Assembly: GCA_033964015.1 (NCBI GenBank)
Contig: JAWWUD010000093.1
Location: forward strand, 310,001-374,000
Length of the DNA: 64,000 nucleotides
From: Scolanthus callimorphus
Taxonomy: Eukaryota; Cnidaria; Anthozoa; Actiniaria; Edwardsiidae
Reading direction: 5' to 3'
The number at the start of each line of letters is the position of its first letter. The stretch's first letter is position 1. Shown here in pieces: positions 44,848-58,200 of this stretch. Under the pieces are notes generated by a model. The model was not told the DNA's origin. It was given only the letters and a program-made list of their open reading frames with translations, and did no database searches. The position numbers and the translations under genes are program-made.

Positions 44848-45793
44848 GCCGGTTCCGTGGCCGGTTCGTGATTTCCGTGGATTAGTAACACCCGTTTTTA
44901 CATGTTTATTAAGAAATTTCTACGCGTAATTCGTCTTCTTAAAAATATCGAACGAAAAACAATAACAAAGACCAGTTTTCGCACGTGTGTTACCCTGGAA
45001 TTCCATTTGGTGTTTATATGATAAATATAGCGAAGAAGGTGCTATATCATTCAAAGTATAAATCACAAAAGCAGGGCTATAAAATTAATTAATTATAATA
45101 ACTTTGGCGAGTATTGTGGCGTATTATCCGAGCTCTATGAACATTTTGGCGGGCTCTAATATATTAGAGGCCGCGCGAGTCAATCGGCGCTGATGATGGT
45201 CGCCAAAATTGTTGTCACCGAAGGATAAAATGAGCACTGAGAAGGGCCCAAAACATATTTACGCCCAAGAACGTCAACTATATTGCTATAGTAGCTGTTC
45301 CAAAGCACCTCTTTATCGTTGAGCACGGTGGAAAGGATCGTCGAGAACAACCAGAACTTTTTATACTCCTTCCACTCTTCAATGAGCTACAATGTATTTT
45401 TCAATCCACTCTGAAACATTTTACAAAGAGGGCAAAAAAAAATGCACAACACACGCGCCCAGTTATAACGGGATTATATTAGCCGTTTAGAAAATTAGCA
45501 ATTAAAATTTCAGTCACAGGTTCTGTTATTTTATTTGGTTTTGGCAACAAAGGATCCTTTTCTTTCGGGATTTGAAATGGATCAACAGATCAAGAAAGGA
45601 AACACAAGTTTACATCAAGCAGCACTGGTTCATAGTTCACTGAATTGTTTAGTTGCACCGATCATTTACATGCTTCGCCACTAAAATTCTTTTCGGAATT
45701 TGGGTATCCGGAAATCAGATTATTAGGGACCGGTCATGTCATTATTTATAGGGAGTACCGGGCTGGCAAAAATATTGTTATTTTTCATATTTT
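44848..45793. mobile_element. 0.95 kb insertion of unresolved class
   Basis: Copy 1 of the duplication reads TTCCGTGTCCCGTTCAC near 22140. Here TTCCGTG (44841-44847) and TTCCATG (45794-45800) flank extra sequence, suggesting a 7 bp target duplication with one change. The left edge has a doubled GGCCGGTTCCGT step. No clear terminal inverted repeat, poly-A or coding frame was found. Confidence 0.5.
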
Positions 45794-46450
45794 TTCCATG
45801 TCCCGTTCACTGATTTTTCTAGAAATTTCAGGTTCGGTCGAAGTTTTTCATACCCCGTATTATTTTCTTTGTAATGTTTTGGGAATTGGTATGCCAAGGC
45901 GTAACACACTGTCCAAACTTTTACGTTCGAAATTTATATAAGAGCATTCGTTTTCAAACATACAATAGTGTAGAAAAAAAAAAATGAAACAGTTTGCGAT
46001 TTGAATAAAACATAAAAGCGCAAATAGAAGTGATTCAAATTGAGTCTGAAATTTCTGTGCCACGTCGACAGAGTGACGGATGAAGGTACTCTTTCTTATA
46101 AGAACTTTTATTTGAGGCTTGAAAAAATCCTAATGCTCTTAATTTTTTAGCAATTTGAACTCCAAGGCAGCCAAGCTTGAATGAATGACGCAGAACTTAA
46201 CCTGCGAGCATTTCTTCCCCACCCCCCTCCTCCATCCCCCGCGACACAAAAAACATCAACCGAAAAAACTCACTGGAGAGCTACCTCGCAGTAGCTACAC
46301 AGTTCAACTTAAGCAAATGTGAAACCTTTTTCTCTAAATACGCTACATATAGAACGAACCTGTCCTTATTTCAGTTTCTTATGTTCTTATTTATATATTT
46401 GTTGTCTAATCTTCTACCGTCGTTATAAATGTGGCACTTCATAGAAATAA

Positions 46451-46843
46451 GTAAGTACTTTATTAACGTCTCAAATCTTCTAGCCGTGCACGAGTGCACT
46501 ACTAATCGGGAGACGGTGCACTAGTGCACTAGTGTGTATTAGTATTGTGAGTTCTGTGACACTGAGGTTGGGCAACTTCCGACGGTCCTAGTGGTTCTTT
46601 AACGTCCCTCTGGTTCCGGTTAGTGTAGTGTATGTGAGAGACGGGGCCTACGGTTTAACGTCCTTATCCGAGAAGACGCGAAGGTCTAACCATTTGCAGA
46701 TGTTAGAGCAAAGGCAGCACCTTCTCCTCAATTATTAGAAAAAGACCCTGAGTGTTGGCCCGGCCAGGTTTTGAACTCCCAACCTCCCGAACATAAGCCC
46801 GGCGCTCTACCACTGCGCTAACCGGTCGTCGGTAATGAAACAG
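46451..46843 (-). mobile_element. tRNA-derived SINE
   Basis: TAGAAATAA flanks both sides (46442-46450 and 46844-46852). The paralog near 22772 has one copy with no insert, so the edges are exact. Read on the minus strand, the head gives GGTTAGCGCAGTGGTAGAGC (A box, 46810-46823) and GGGAGTTCAAAACC (B box, 46767-46780), the RNA polymerase III promoter of tRNA-type SINEs. The tail lies at the low-coordinate end. Confidence 0.85.
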
Positions 46844-47148
46844 TAGAAATAAAAAAAATAGCGCGGTTCGTGCGATTATTATTGACTAACAAGAATGTTT
46901 GTAAATATTCATTTCAGTATTTGGGAAATACTCATTTCAGCAAGTTTTTTTGTTACATCCAGAACCGACCGGAACCTTTGCTTTGGTAATAATTTTATAC
47001 ACTGTAGGTGAGAAAATTCCCGGGGTGAGAAAATTCCCGGTACTAGCTTTCTGATTGGTCTATCCACTATGCCTAGTAGAATATTACAATTGCCTTTCAA
47101 GTTTTAACAGTCAGTTATACCAAGGAATGGTTTTACTTTATTTGCGTT

Positions 47149-48269
47149 ATGAAGGGAGTTAAATATCTCCTCGCATTTTCGCTATCTTCGATAGCCATTA
47201 CATTAGTCTTTTACGCTACTGTTTCATTTCGATCTTTGAGTTCATTTATGGACGAGGACCGAAGGCCAATCGTATTCCGGTTCGCAAATTCTAAACGCAG
47301 CTTTGACTTTCGGGCGGCATATGGTGCACAACAGGCAACAAACACGTCACAGTTCAAAGTATCTTTTGCTGAGAACGCAAGTTCAGTTCCCAAACAAGAG
47401 GTGGATTTATTTATCGCGTTAGTGACTTCGGCTAAGCGCCTGGATCGGCGAACTGCGATTCGCGAAACATGGCTTACGACTTTACGTCGCTATCCCATTG
47501 CCATGCGGTTCTTTACCGATGGCAAAGACATCCCAGATGCCGAAAGGGCAGCGTTGGAAGAAGAGCGTAAAAAATATGGGGACTTGGAACTGCTACCAAC
47601 GAAGAACGGTTACTGGTTTTCACATCGATATCTATGGGCACTGTTTTGGGCGTTCGAGCGGTACGATTTCAAGTTTTTCCTACGAACCGACGATGATTAT
47701 TTTGTTTGTCTAAATAATCTCCACAACGATTTACAATACCGCAGGAACGAAAAGCTACTATACTGGGGCTGGCTTGGATGCGATCCAAGGATGGTCGCAA
47801 TGGACGAAGGATTTCTTATTGTTAGCTCGGATATTTCCAGAGAATTGATACGAAGAAACAAGACTTTGTTGTGTCATCCGATGGGCGGACAAATGATAGC
47901 GATGTGGATGAACTTATTGGAGAGTGAGAATTATGATATCACTTACTTGGCTGACAACAATCGTTTAGCTCATTATAGAGCCACCTACGTGGTAAAATAG
48001 ATGGAAACTTGTGTTCTAATATAATTGGCATTCACGAATCATACCCAACACAAATGCATGAATATTGGAATGCTACAAAACATACATGGTTCAACACGAC
48101 GTTTACGAAAGTGGAACGAAAACCTTATAAGGAATATTGCTCGAGACCAAAGGGTTGGGATTGGAAAGTACTCGGCTCCCACTGGAGACACGAACCTAAA
48201 CCTTGCTGGATGGCTAACCTTGACTGGCCAGAGTTAAAAAGCTTCAAGCAACACGCAGGAAGGCAGTAA
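47149..48269 (+). pseudogene. GT31 beta-1,3-galactosyltransferase-like paralog, frameshifted
   Basis: Nearly identical to the gene at 23038-24159; seen changes include Leu4 to Val, Pro63 to Ala, His114 to Arg and a late Arg to Lys. The anchor, RRTAIRETW and DDD motifs are intact. A single-base deletion near 47977 (CATTATAGAGCC against CATTATAGGAGCC) shifts the frame, giving 283 codons that end at TAG 47998-48000. The remaining 86 or so codons continue in another frame to 48269. The truncated product keeps the presumed catalytic motifs but loses the C-terminus, so it is probably inactive. The deletion could also be an assembly or sequencing error, since the rest is well preserved. Confidence 0.85.
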
Positions 48270-50021
48270 AATAGTTTTACCCAACTACATTTAAGAAGAG
48301 AAGAAATAATATTGCTCAAGTCGGTGTCTGTATGCATAGCTGGAACTTGTATATTTTTACCTCCATTTCTGGTCGGAAAACGTTTGACAGAAAATTGGTC
48401 TGACATATTTCTTATCTCTCACTAAAAATTAAAAAATAAAATAAAAGAAAGCTTTAAAGCGCAATCTTATAGCAGTAGACAGTTTTTTTGTAGACAACAA
48501 GTTTGACTGTGCAAAAGTTGTTTCAATCAAGCGTAAGAAAGCTGAAAAGTAAATAGTTACAGCTCGTTACCATAACACACCTACTCTAATGCCAAATGCA
48601 AATAAACTGTGGAACCATAATTTTCAATATTTCGCCGAAAAAAAGCCCATTCCAATGGGAATTCTCTTATGGTTATGCTGTTGAAGACTGTCTAGATCTA
48701 TAAACTTACACTGAAAACCACACCTAGGAGGTTTACTGCAGTGAACCGATTTACTAACCTCAGTAGATTTTGGATAAGTGCAAACAGTTCTGACCTCAGT
48801 ATGATAAGGGGCCGACCATTTGACTTTGGGGGGGGGGGGGAGGGGGGGGGGGGGGGGGGTGGATGATTTTTTTTGCAAGATTTTTTTTTTACGTCTCTAA
48901 GATATTGTAGGATATTTATTTCGTAAAATTAGTTGAGGATTATGACAAAAATGCCGTGCAGGATATTTTTTTTCAAAATCATCCCCCCCCCCCCCCCTCA
49001 GAAGTCAAATGGTCGGCCCCTAAATGCCGGCGACAAAGAAAAGTCAACGTTTACTATTCTAATGGCTTGGAGTCACGATGACAGATTGAATGTCACAGCA
49101 CAAAGTGTATGAATGTAGTGAACCAACAGGCTTGTAGTTAGATGATAAATGCGCGTTTCGCAACAGACAACGGGAGGGGTTCGCAACAGACAACGGGGGG
49201 GGGGGGGGGGGGGGGGGGGGAGGACTAGAAACGGTATCTTTTAGGATGCTTGTGTGCGAGACGATAGGCTGCGAATTTGCTTCAGTATGTATGGTAAGTT
49301 TAGAATTTGCCTCGCCGGAGATAAGTAGTAGACGCTTTTGGTAGAACAAATTTGTGTGAGTTTTTAAATGGTATCTTTTTTGAGCTCTGAGTTCTTAAAT
49401 CGTACAAAATGGATTAACTTCGAAGCTACTATAAGGGCACATTGATATTGCTCCACTTTCATGCTCATTTTTTGGCTCTATCTTGTACTGCAATTTTCGC
49501 TCTTACAATTTTCTTCAAACTTGAATGACAAAAAAAACGAAGCTCGAATGACCCCAAATCCGAAGTTTCAGAAAAAACGCGCGAAGATTTTTTGCACAGG
49601 AGGGACTTTTGTAGGATACCACTGTTAGAATATCGGCTCTCATAAGCAAATGCGGCTCTTAAAAATAAATCCGATCAAAAAGTTAAAAGCACCGATAGTC
49701 GAGGTTTAACATATCCGAGCTCAAAAATATCCGACCATTTTTGACGCGACGCGAGCGAGTTAAAAACTTTCTGAAAAGCGCGTTTCATTTTGTTGGAGTC
49801 CCAAAACAATTGTCTCTGAATGACGCAGAGCTTGAGCAAAAGTGCAAAGGTATTTTTCTCTGAATACAGAGGCTTTGCTATGTAGGAAAGTTTGCACAAA
49901 GACTAATAGGACAAAAGAAAACTACTCTCACTTCCATTTTCCTTATTCTGCGAACTCCCACATTTACATTACATTACCGAACGCCAACTGCATTATGTCT
50001 TCAGACCATCAAACCTTTTAA

Positions 50022-50410
50022 GGCACCGTCTACACTACGCCGGCTAAATTTGAAAACGGCTAATTTGCCTCGAAAACGGAACAAATATTTTCTGTCCACA
50101 CTACGCCGGCTAAATGTGAAAACGCCCAAAAACGTCAGCTAAGCGCATGTTCGAAAAAGAAAAACGAGAGCCCGCGGTCATAATTTCCTCACAGACGTGT
50201 GGTACGACGTCATCGTTTTCGAAAAGATCCGTTTTCCGCCGTCCACACTAAAACGCGTAACCGGCGTTTTCAAATTTAGCCACTTTCGGTAGCGTTTTCG
50301 TAAAGCTCCGTTTTCGGTGGGAAATTTAGCCGGCGTAGTGTGGACGGAAGGCACAACCGTATAAAAAATTAGCCGTTTTCAAATTTAGCCGGCGTAGTGT
50401 GGACGGGGCC
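50022..50410. mobile_element. TIR MITE, GTCCACACTAC family, copy 2
   Basis: Ends GGCACCGTCTACACTACGCC and the inverse of GGCCCCGTCCACACTACGCC pair. TAA flanks both sides (50019-50021 and 50411-50413). Interior steps GCCGGCTAAATTTGAAAACG recur in both orientations. Related to 18698-19140 by its termini and AAAACG-rich interior. Confidence 0.7.
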
Positions 50411-51108
50411 TAAGACAGGCGCATGGACTTTTGGCTGATTTTCGTTTGCATTTCATTTTTAATGGCCGCGGTAAAAGGTGCGGGTGCGAGTAAAAAGGTG
50501 TGGGTCTTACAACATTAGGCACTGGTTATTTCGGGCACTTAGTAAAGTTGTATTCAGACGCGCGTTCATAATTCGCAAGCCCCTGTTTTAGCTACCTAAA
50601 TAAGATATATTCCTTTATTGTATAGGGTGCCAAAGAAACAACAAAACATGAAGTTGAAGCCTGAGTTGAAGCGGTCTTAGGGAGTATTCATTATTTAGAA
50701 TTATTTAGAACTTACTTACAGGCACACCTACACAATTTTCGTTTACCAAGAACAAGCGGATCCTGAAACTAAGTAAAGCCTTGATTTTTTCATTTGATGA
50801 AATGACCTACGTAGTGAATAGGTGAGGAAGTATACATCATATCTATGTTTCCAGCAAGGATCTTCCAGCAATGATTATGAACACCTTTTCCGGTTTACTT
50901 CCGGTCAGAAAAAGCTTGAATCAAAAAAGATTGTATGAATTTCAAAAGTCGCCGGCAAATAAAAAAAACTAGACGCAACTTTTGACGATGAAATTAGAAC
51001 AACACCAAAATCACACAACAAAATAAAAAGCCCGAAGTAGCCAGTACAGCTTCCCAGTGCATTCTGATTGGCTGTATTTTCTATGGGGGGCTCATAAGTA
51101 GAGGCGTT

Positions 51109-51475
51109 CTCTGATCAAGAGTGGATTAACAAGACTGTATTTGTCCACATCACAGTCAGAAAAGTGTCTATTTTTAGATTTGAGTTTCGCGCGCGAAAGT
51201 ATTCGAATGCTCAGGCTCGAATGCTCGTATACCCAATACACAACAAATAGAGAATATCCTACCTTATCTTTGCGATTTTAACGGTTTTTCCATTGATCTG
51301 CGATTTAATTTTAGGCTGGATCTCAAAACTGTTCGCGTGGCGAGAAAGTGGGAACCCTGTGGATGACGAATTTTCGCGGGCATCCTAGTTCTAAAAATAG
51401 ACACTTTTCTGACTGTGATTCGGGCGTACATAGTAAATATGGAAACTCTTGGTAATCCACTCTTGTCTGATATAT
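51109..51475. mobile_element. Foldback element
   Basis: ATCACAGTCAGAAAAGTGTC (51150) with CTATTTTTAGA pairs with TCTAAAAATAG and GACACTTTTCTGACTGTGAT (near 51391-51420). AAGAGTGGATTA pairs with TAATCCACTCTT further out. No coding capacity. Confidence 0.6.
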
Positions 51476-51955
51476 ATTCTTGATAAGGCGTTTTGACAGA
51501 CCTAGTTATTTTTAGATTGGTATTTACGCTTTTTTTCTATGCCGCTACGGCCATTTCTATTTAGAATAACAACAGCAGAACAACAACATTGATTGATATG
51601 AGAAATTAGTACTTATGAGCTTCTGGTGCTTGCACATGCATTCTTGTAAATGACAGGCGTCTGTAAAGCTAATGATAAAATGAATTTCATTGGCTAGTAA
51701 AACAAACGCTTTGCAGTTTTAGCGGTAAACCATTCTATTAATAACTACAATAGGTCAGTGTCAAAATGCTTATCAATAGGGCAATACTAGAGTTGGACGC
51801 CCCTATTACGAGTCCCTGGTTGTACAGGGGCAAATTAGATCTAATTTGCCCCTGGTGGCATTAAATAAACTCATATATAAACGAATTCACAGAATTGCAC
51901 AACATTTTGGCAACACTATTACCTTGCATCAGGGGCAAATTAGATCTATCCCCCA

Positions 51956-51997
<42 letters not shown>

Positions 51998-52286
51998 CTT
52001 TGCAAATAATTTTACGTCAGCTTTAAAAACCATCCTAGCGCCCTTGTTTGCGGGACAACACGCAAAACCCGCGAGATCTTTCTCTGCTTCAAATGCATGA
52101 CGGGAAATGACCAAGTTCTGGTTTCTACGTGTCAGCGCATGCGTAATATGACATTCAAATAAACAGAAGGAAAACGTAAAGATTGCTGTAGCATTTCCAC
52201 AAAATCGCTGCAAACATGGACCAAATGGGGCATTCCTGAACTAACCTTATATCCGGAATGAGCTACAGTGTTTTCTCCGTCTTATA

Positions 52287-55200
52287 ATGCTTCCAGTTTC
52301 GGCAAACACTTCGTATTCATCGCCGAAAAGTCAACTTGTGCGGACCATGTCGACATCGAGAAGATGGAAGTACCTTCGACGGATTCTGAAATATAGACAC
52401 ATGGACTTCGAGTTTGCCCTTTGGCAAATGGTTTATTTATGTTGTGCACCGCAAAAAGTGTAAGTAGAAAGTTTATGACCAAAAGGAACTTTTACAAGGT
52501 ATAACAAAACGTCCAATCTTTTTGAGAAACCTTGCAGAAGTTGTGAATGACACCAAAATAAGCGATCTGATGTGATGTATGATTTGCAGGGGCTTGCTTA
52601 CCGTAAGGACTCTGTAGAGCGGAATTCGTATTACTACACAGTGAACCGATTGCTAATTGCTGAATTAATTTCACCAATTCTGATTAAAACCTATAGGAGT
52701 GATTACTAAGTAATTGCAAATTACGACAGTCATCTTAAATACGCTCTGGGCTCTATGTGATGGATGCATTTTGTGCTTCCACTTGTACTTGATCTTCTCT
52801 CTCCAAAGTATCATAGAAACAACACAACTTGTAAAGTTACATGTCTACTCAGCAATGATATTTTGTAGCCTGCATGACAGGGAGGGTCAAAATGTTTTTT
52901 CATCTACTGCTAGTTCAAATGGTTCTTTTGGAATGCTTTTTATACCAAGCAACAGAAAATACAGCCAATCAGAATGCAAGAATGGCATTGTGTATTTGGC
53001 AGTATTCCACTCAACCTTCCCATCGTGCATTGCATTTAGTACGTAAAATGCTGCTTTAATTTTCTGTAGCGTGGTATAAAAAGCTATACAATGAATTTTC
53101 GTGGCATACTGCAGAATATCCAACTTGTCACTTGTATTTTCCTTATTATAGCATACCAGAAACATATAAGTGAGTTGAAACGTGTAACAGCGCGACAACC
53201 TGCGATCAACTCCCGATCAATAAACACCATATTTGGAAAGCATCAGGTTCTTCGTTTAGCCAATCAGCAACGGGAGATTTGATTCGTCATGTTTTCTAAA
53301 AATAACGCGCGCATACCCCTCACAACAGAAAAGAAGCACAAAATGAGTTTAGTTCTCACTGTTTTACTTCCATGCTCAAAACCCATCAAAAAATTTTTTT
53401 AGCATAACTTTTAATTGCTGTTCTCGTAATATGATCGACTGATTTGCCATAGTAAATCAGAGTGCAGACAAAACTGTTTGCATCAACACGCGCGTGCGCT
53501 TCTAAACCAACAGAAAACAATTCGAATGTGCGTGCAATCCCAACGGAAAAGTCTTATATGAATTTTGATTGGCTGCATGCAAGGGCATTGTTTTCCAAAT
53601 ATGGTGTTTTGTGATCGCGAGTTGTTTGCTGGTTGTTACATCAGATTCATTCGTCTGTTACACGTTTCAACTAAGTTATATGTTTCTGAGCATACACAAT
53701 TGCCAGAAGGCTCATGTGTGGGATATTCTGCAGTTGCCACTCAAAAGCATTGGATAACTAAGTATGTATTCCATGCTTCAGTAACCAATTCCCAAAACTT
53801 TGCTTATTGAATTAGTAGTTGTATGGCAAAGTATGTCTTGGCAGTTTGTTGCCTCGTTTTAACAATCCAATGCAACAATAGCAGGGCCTGACATTAACTT
53901 TGTTCGCTAGGTGCCATTGGCGACCAATTAAAAAAAATTAGTCGCCAGAAAGCAATATTTAGTCGCCATGTAAGCATGGATGTCACCGGAACTTAGAAAG
54001 TTGGAGTGCCATTTGGCGACTAGCTTTAAAATTTTGATCGCCAATCCCAGAATTTAGTCGCCATTGGCGACCATATGGTCACAATGTCGGGCCCTGAATA
54101 GTGACAAGTAGGTGGTGCAAATGCTGTGATGATAGTGGCTACCATCACGACATAAACTCCTAAATGTACCCTTATTTTTCACTTTGAAAATGAAGGATAT
54201 AATTGCTAGCAATCAAGTATAGTGATTGCAAGGTCAAGAGGCTTATAAATGGAAAACAGATCTAATGCATGAAAATATTTATATACAAAAGTTAGAGCAA
54301 GACCTTTTTTTAGTAAAAAATCACCAAACATTTTGCAGGAAAAAAATACTGCATTCTGACGTTTTTGTGTGAATATCATCAACAACATGCAAAAAAGACC
54401 AAAATTACTGTAATGTTCAACAAAATGCCAAATAATAAATATTGTCTAGTTTAATTTGTAGTTCAACCTTTTTTTTAGGTTAGTTCTTACTGTTGCTATT
54501 GCATCTTAGATGTATTACACAAACTGCAAACTTGTGAATAGTATGCTCATTGCCAATTTTTGTGCTTCATATTGCAGGTATAGAAATTTTCACTACCATA
54601 AACGTAAGTTTTCAATTCAAAATTATTTTTAATATTGTTATTATTAATATTACAGCCGATTGTGTTTGACAGTTTAACCCTAGCAGTTTGCACATTATGT
54701 TTGAAAGTTGCATTGTGAGACAAAAAGTAAGATGTTTCCAAGGGCAACCACCATGTTTATTTTTCACTGACCAATCAGAGAGGGCAGAACTCTTTGGTTC
54801 TCCATAGAAACCTCTCGTTCCATCCTAGAAACAGGCCTTCAACTGATCATTTTCTCAAAAATAGGGCTAAATAATATAGGGCATTTTCCAAAATATATAG
54901 GGCCAATATAGGGCATCTAAGGAAATATAGGGCAAATATAGGGATGTAGGACATTGGTAAAACTTCATATTCTCTACACAATCTAGGCACAGTAAGACTT
55001 TAAGCCTCAAGACTTTAGCACATTGATGTTTCATGTGACAATAACGGTGCAAGGCACGACATGAACGTTTTTCAAGAGGTGTCATTGGCGCCTAGGTAAC
55101 TAAAAAATTATTGTTGCCAAATCGTGAAGTTTGGTCGCCATAATAGAAATGTAGTTGCCATCGGTTTATCTTCTGTTTGTTCTAAGAAAGAGTTTTTTCG

Positions 55201-58200
55201 TTAGTCCCCTGTAGCAGGTTTGAGGTTTCTTTTAAGGCTTTTCCTTCACCGTATACTTCATTATTATATAGACACGAGTGTTTTACTGGGAAATACGCCA
55301 CTCGTAGATCTCATACGAAGCTACATCCGGGTCCTCAGTGACATATTTTCCATATCCTCACTAGTGAGGATATCGGTCAAAACAAAAGTGCTTGGAAATC
55401 AATTTGGAATATTTTTTTCTGGTTTGTCTATATAATAAAAAGAAAATTACACGGTGGCTTGAAGATATGGGTTTTATTTTCTCGTGTCAAAAACAATATT
55501 TTACTCATTCGCTGCGCTCATTTGTAAAATATTGTTCTTGCCACTCGAAAATAAAATCCATATCTTCGCGCCACCGTGTAATATCCTCTATTTATATACA
55601 GGGCCATATCAAGCCACCAAAAACTGGGGGGCACGACATATAAAAAAAAGAAGGCAGTTTTTAGGGAAAGTTTTAATTCTTTTGCATGCGAAGCGTGCCA
55701 AAAATTTTGAGTCCAGCATGTGAAATTACTGCATGTTTAAGAGAACTTTGATGTATGCAGGGTGCAAATCGCATTTTCAAGAAAGGGTTCAAACAACGTT
55801 CAAACATAATGTGCGAACTGTTAGGGTAAAACAGTCAAACACAATTGGCTGTACTATTTTATTATTACTGAGAGTTAAAATTTTGATAATACCGGTATTA
55901 GAAATCAAAGTTTGTGCAGCATGAAAGAATGGATTTGACTGTGATATTTTGTATTGTATTTTGTTAGAAACAAAGGATCAGTGGGCAAGAGATGATCCAG
56001 CATTCCTTGTCTTGCTAAGTATTTGGTTATGTGGTACGTTCTCTTGATGGGTAAAGTCAGTATGGGTTCAGCATACAGTGATAGGTCCCAAATAAGGGCC
56101 CAACTGTTTTATAACAGTTAAACTTTCAGAACTTTCAAAATACTTTTTCCCAGGGCACGAAATTGCACCCGATACAGGCATACGTGACCTATAACTTTTT
56201 GTTTTAACACCTAACTAAACTTGAGGGCACAAAATTGCACCCCATACAGGCATAAGTGACCTATAACTTTTTGTTTTACACCTAACTTTGATATAACTTT
56301 TTTACTTTTCTATATCTGATAGATTCTTTATCTTCTGTTTCAGTATCATCTGTTGGCTTTGCCTTTGTGTTAAAGCTTCACTTTCTAGGATTTATTAAAT
56401 TTCTTTTGTGGGTTGTGTTTATCGACTGTATTGGTTTTGGTCTCTGTGTAGCAACACTATTATGGTGAGTACAAACAATATCATAATTAATATAAAATAT
56501 AAAAATAGTCAAATTTAAATTTTGTTGCTAAAAGGTGATGAAATATTTTCTCAAAAATTCAAGGGATAAAATGTTCACACACCGAATTGAATGAATGACA
56601 TATATCATCTTCATATTGTTTTTAGCAACAACTTTTTATATACTATTTCTATTTTCTTTGGGAAACATTCAAACATGAAGTGCATGATGTATGATATCCT
56701 TAGCCTCCCTTTCAAAATAATTATCTGCCCCAGCCCATTCCTTTAAATTTGCAGAGCGCAGACAACCCATACATAGTTTATTTTTAATTCATCTCCAGTG
56801 TTACACATTTTTTGTTATTAAAGTCATTTTTGTTACGGTATTAATAAGTTGGTAACCTCAAAAGCCTGGTGCTCACTTGTGACATAACGACATTAGAAAA
56901 ATATCTCACAAATTTTTTTTTAGTGGTTTCAAAAGGATGAGGTGCGCAAAAATCACATAAGATTGCTTTGGTGATGTAGTATAATGATGATCCATTGAAA
57001 ATTTTGATTATTTGAATTATTTTCCCATACTTTTTTCGTTGCAACATAACGTCCTTACAGATGTTGTTATGTTGCTAATGTGTACAGCGCTAAACAGAAA
57101 CACACTTTACTAATTTGCAATTCTTGTACTAGTGTTTAACTCAATCCCAGAGCCTACTCTGCTGTTTGCTTAGACACTGGTGCCAGATAATTGACACCGA
57201 TTATGATTGGCCGATATTCCAGCTTGCCATTTTGAAATTTGCCTAACCGACAAAGAGGGTCACCATATATGGAAAAGCTGGTTTCCTCTGGAACCAGAGC
57301 CTCAACAGTCATCATGAATGAGAGGCTCTGGGAATGAGAATGGTGTTTAATTTGAGTTAGCTCATTAATAATTATATTGTTTTATTTGTCAGGATAATCA
57401 CCAACCGCTACCTAAGAATATCCTCAGCATATGGAAGGGAACAGAGAGTAGAATGGGGATATGCCTTTGACGTACACCTAAATGCATTCTTCCCTTTGTT
57501 GATCATCCTACATGTGGTCCAGCTCTTCTGTATGCAGTGTAAATACCTTATCAAATACCATATTCATGCACGGAGCACCTTACCACACCCCTGTTAAGAA
57601 ATCCCATGTTCAGCACTCACCCTGGAATTGTACAAAGGTGATGGGGGGTCCTTAGATACATACGTTCCCTCCATGGTGGGGTATAGACAGAAACATATAA
57701 AAGAGTTGAAATGAGTAACTGTGTACTGGTAAAGCCTTAATGGTGCCAAGCTGCGAAACATTCACAAGCCCAGTGTACTCTTTGTGACCATATTTGGAGT
57801 CTTTGTCTTGATTACATCAGCACGCGCTTGGTAAAACAAAAGAAAACCATTTGGATAAGTGTGGGCAAATAAATCTTTTTCCAAATATGGTCAAACGTTG
57901 TACCTTGAAGAGGTCACAGCTTGATCTTGCATTACAAATTACAGCTCACGCATTAATAAGTTTCCGCTATGGATCATTTCTGTAATTATTACAAACACAG
58001 TCCGTATTTTGGATTATGTCCACCCAGGATTTTACCTCAGCAATATTAGTCCTACCCATGTGTGCCTGTATCATCTTGATCTTCTGGTGCTTGGGGAATT
58101 AATATGAATTATTTATCCTTGTGCTTCCATTTGGACTTGTTTTCAAGTGTATGATTAAATTAACCCTTGCAAAATAGGAAATTTTGACTCTGATGAATCT

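Larger units (their letters stand above)
42671..48273 (+). repeat. Segmental duplication, copy 2 (GT31 block)
   Basis: Homologous to 18505-24163 in the same orientation. Relative to copy 1 it lacks the elements at 19189 and 20632, and 18698 lies at a point where the two copies are diverged. It carries its own insertions: a TTAA-flanked MITE (43942-44571), an unclassified 0.95 kb insertion (44848-45793), a SINE (46451-46843), and a small duplication of GTGAGAAAATTCCCGG near 47000-47035. Confidence 0.85.
48274..52286. other. Intergenic repeats and G-runs
   Basis: No gene. Long G- or C-runs lie at 48829-48859, 48984-48998 and 49197-49220, the first two inside an inverted pair with ATTTGACT and AGTCAAATGGTCGGCCCCT ends (about 48808-49021). 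A TIR element is at 50022-50410 and a foldback at about 51109-51475. A C-run of about 40 bases at 51957-51996 follows repeated GGGGCAAATTAGATCT steps. Confidence 0.5.
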
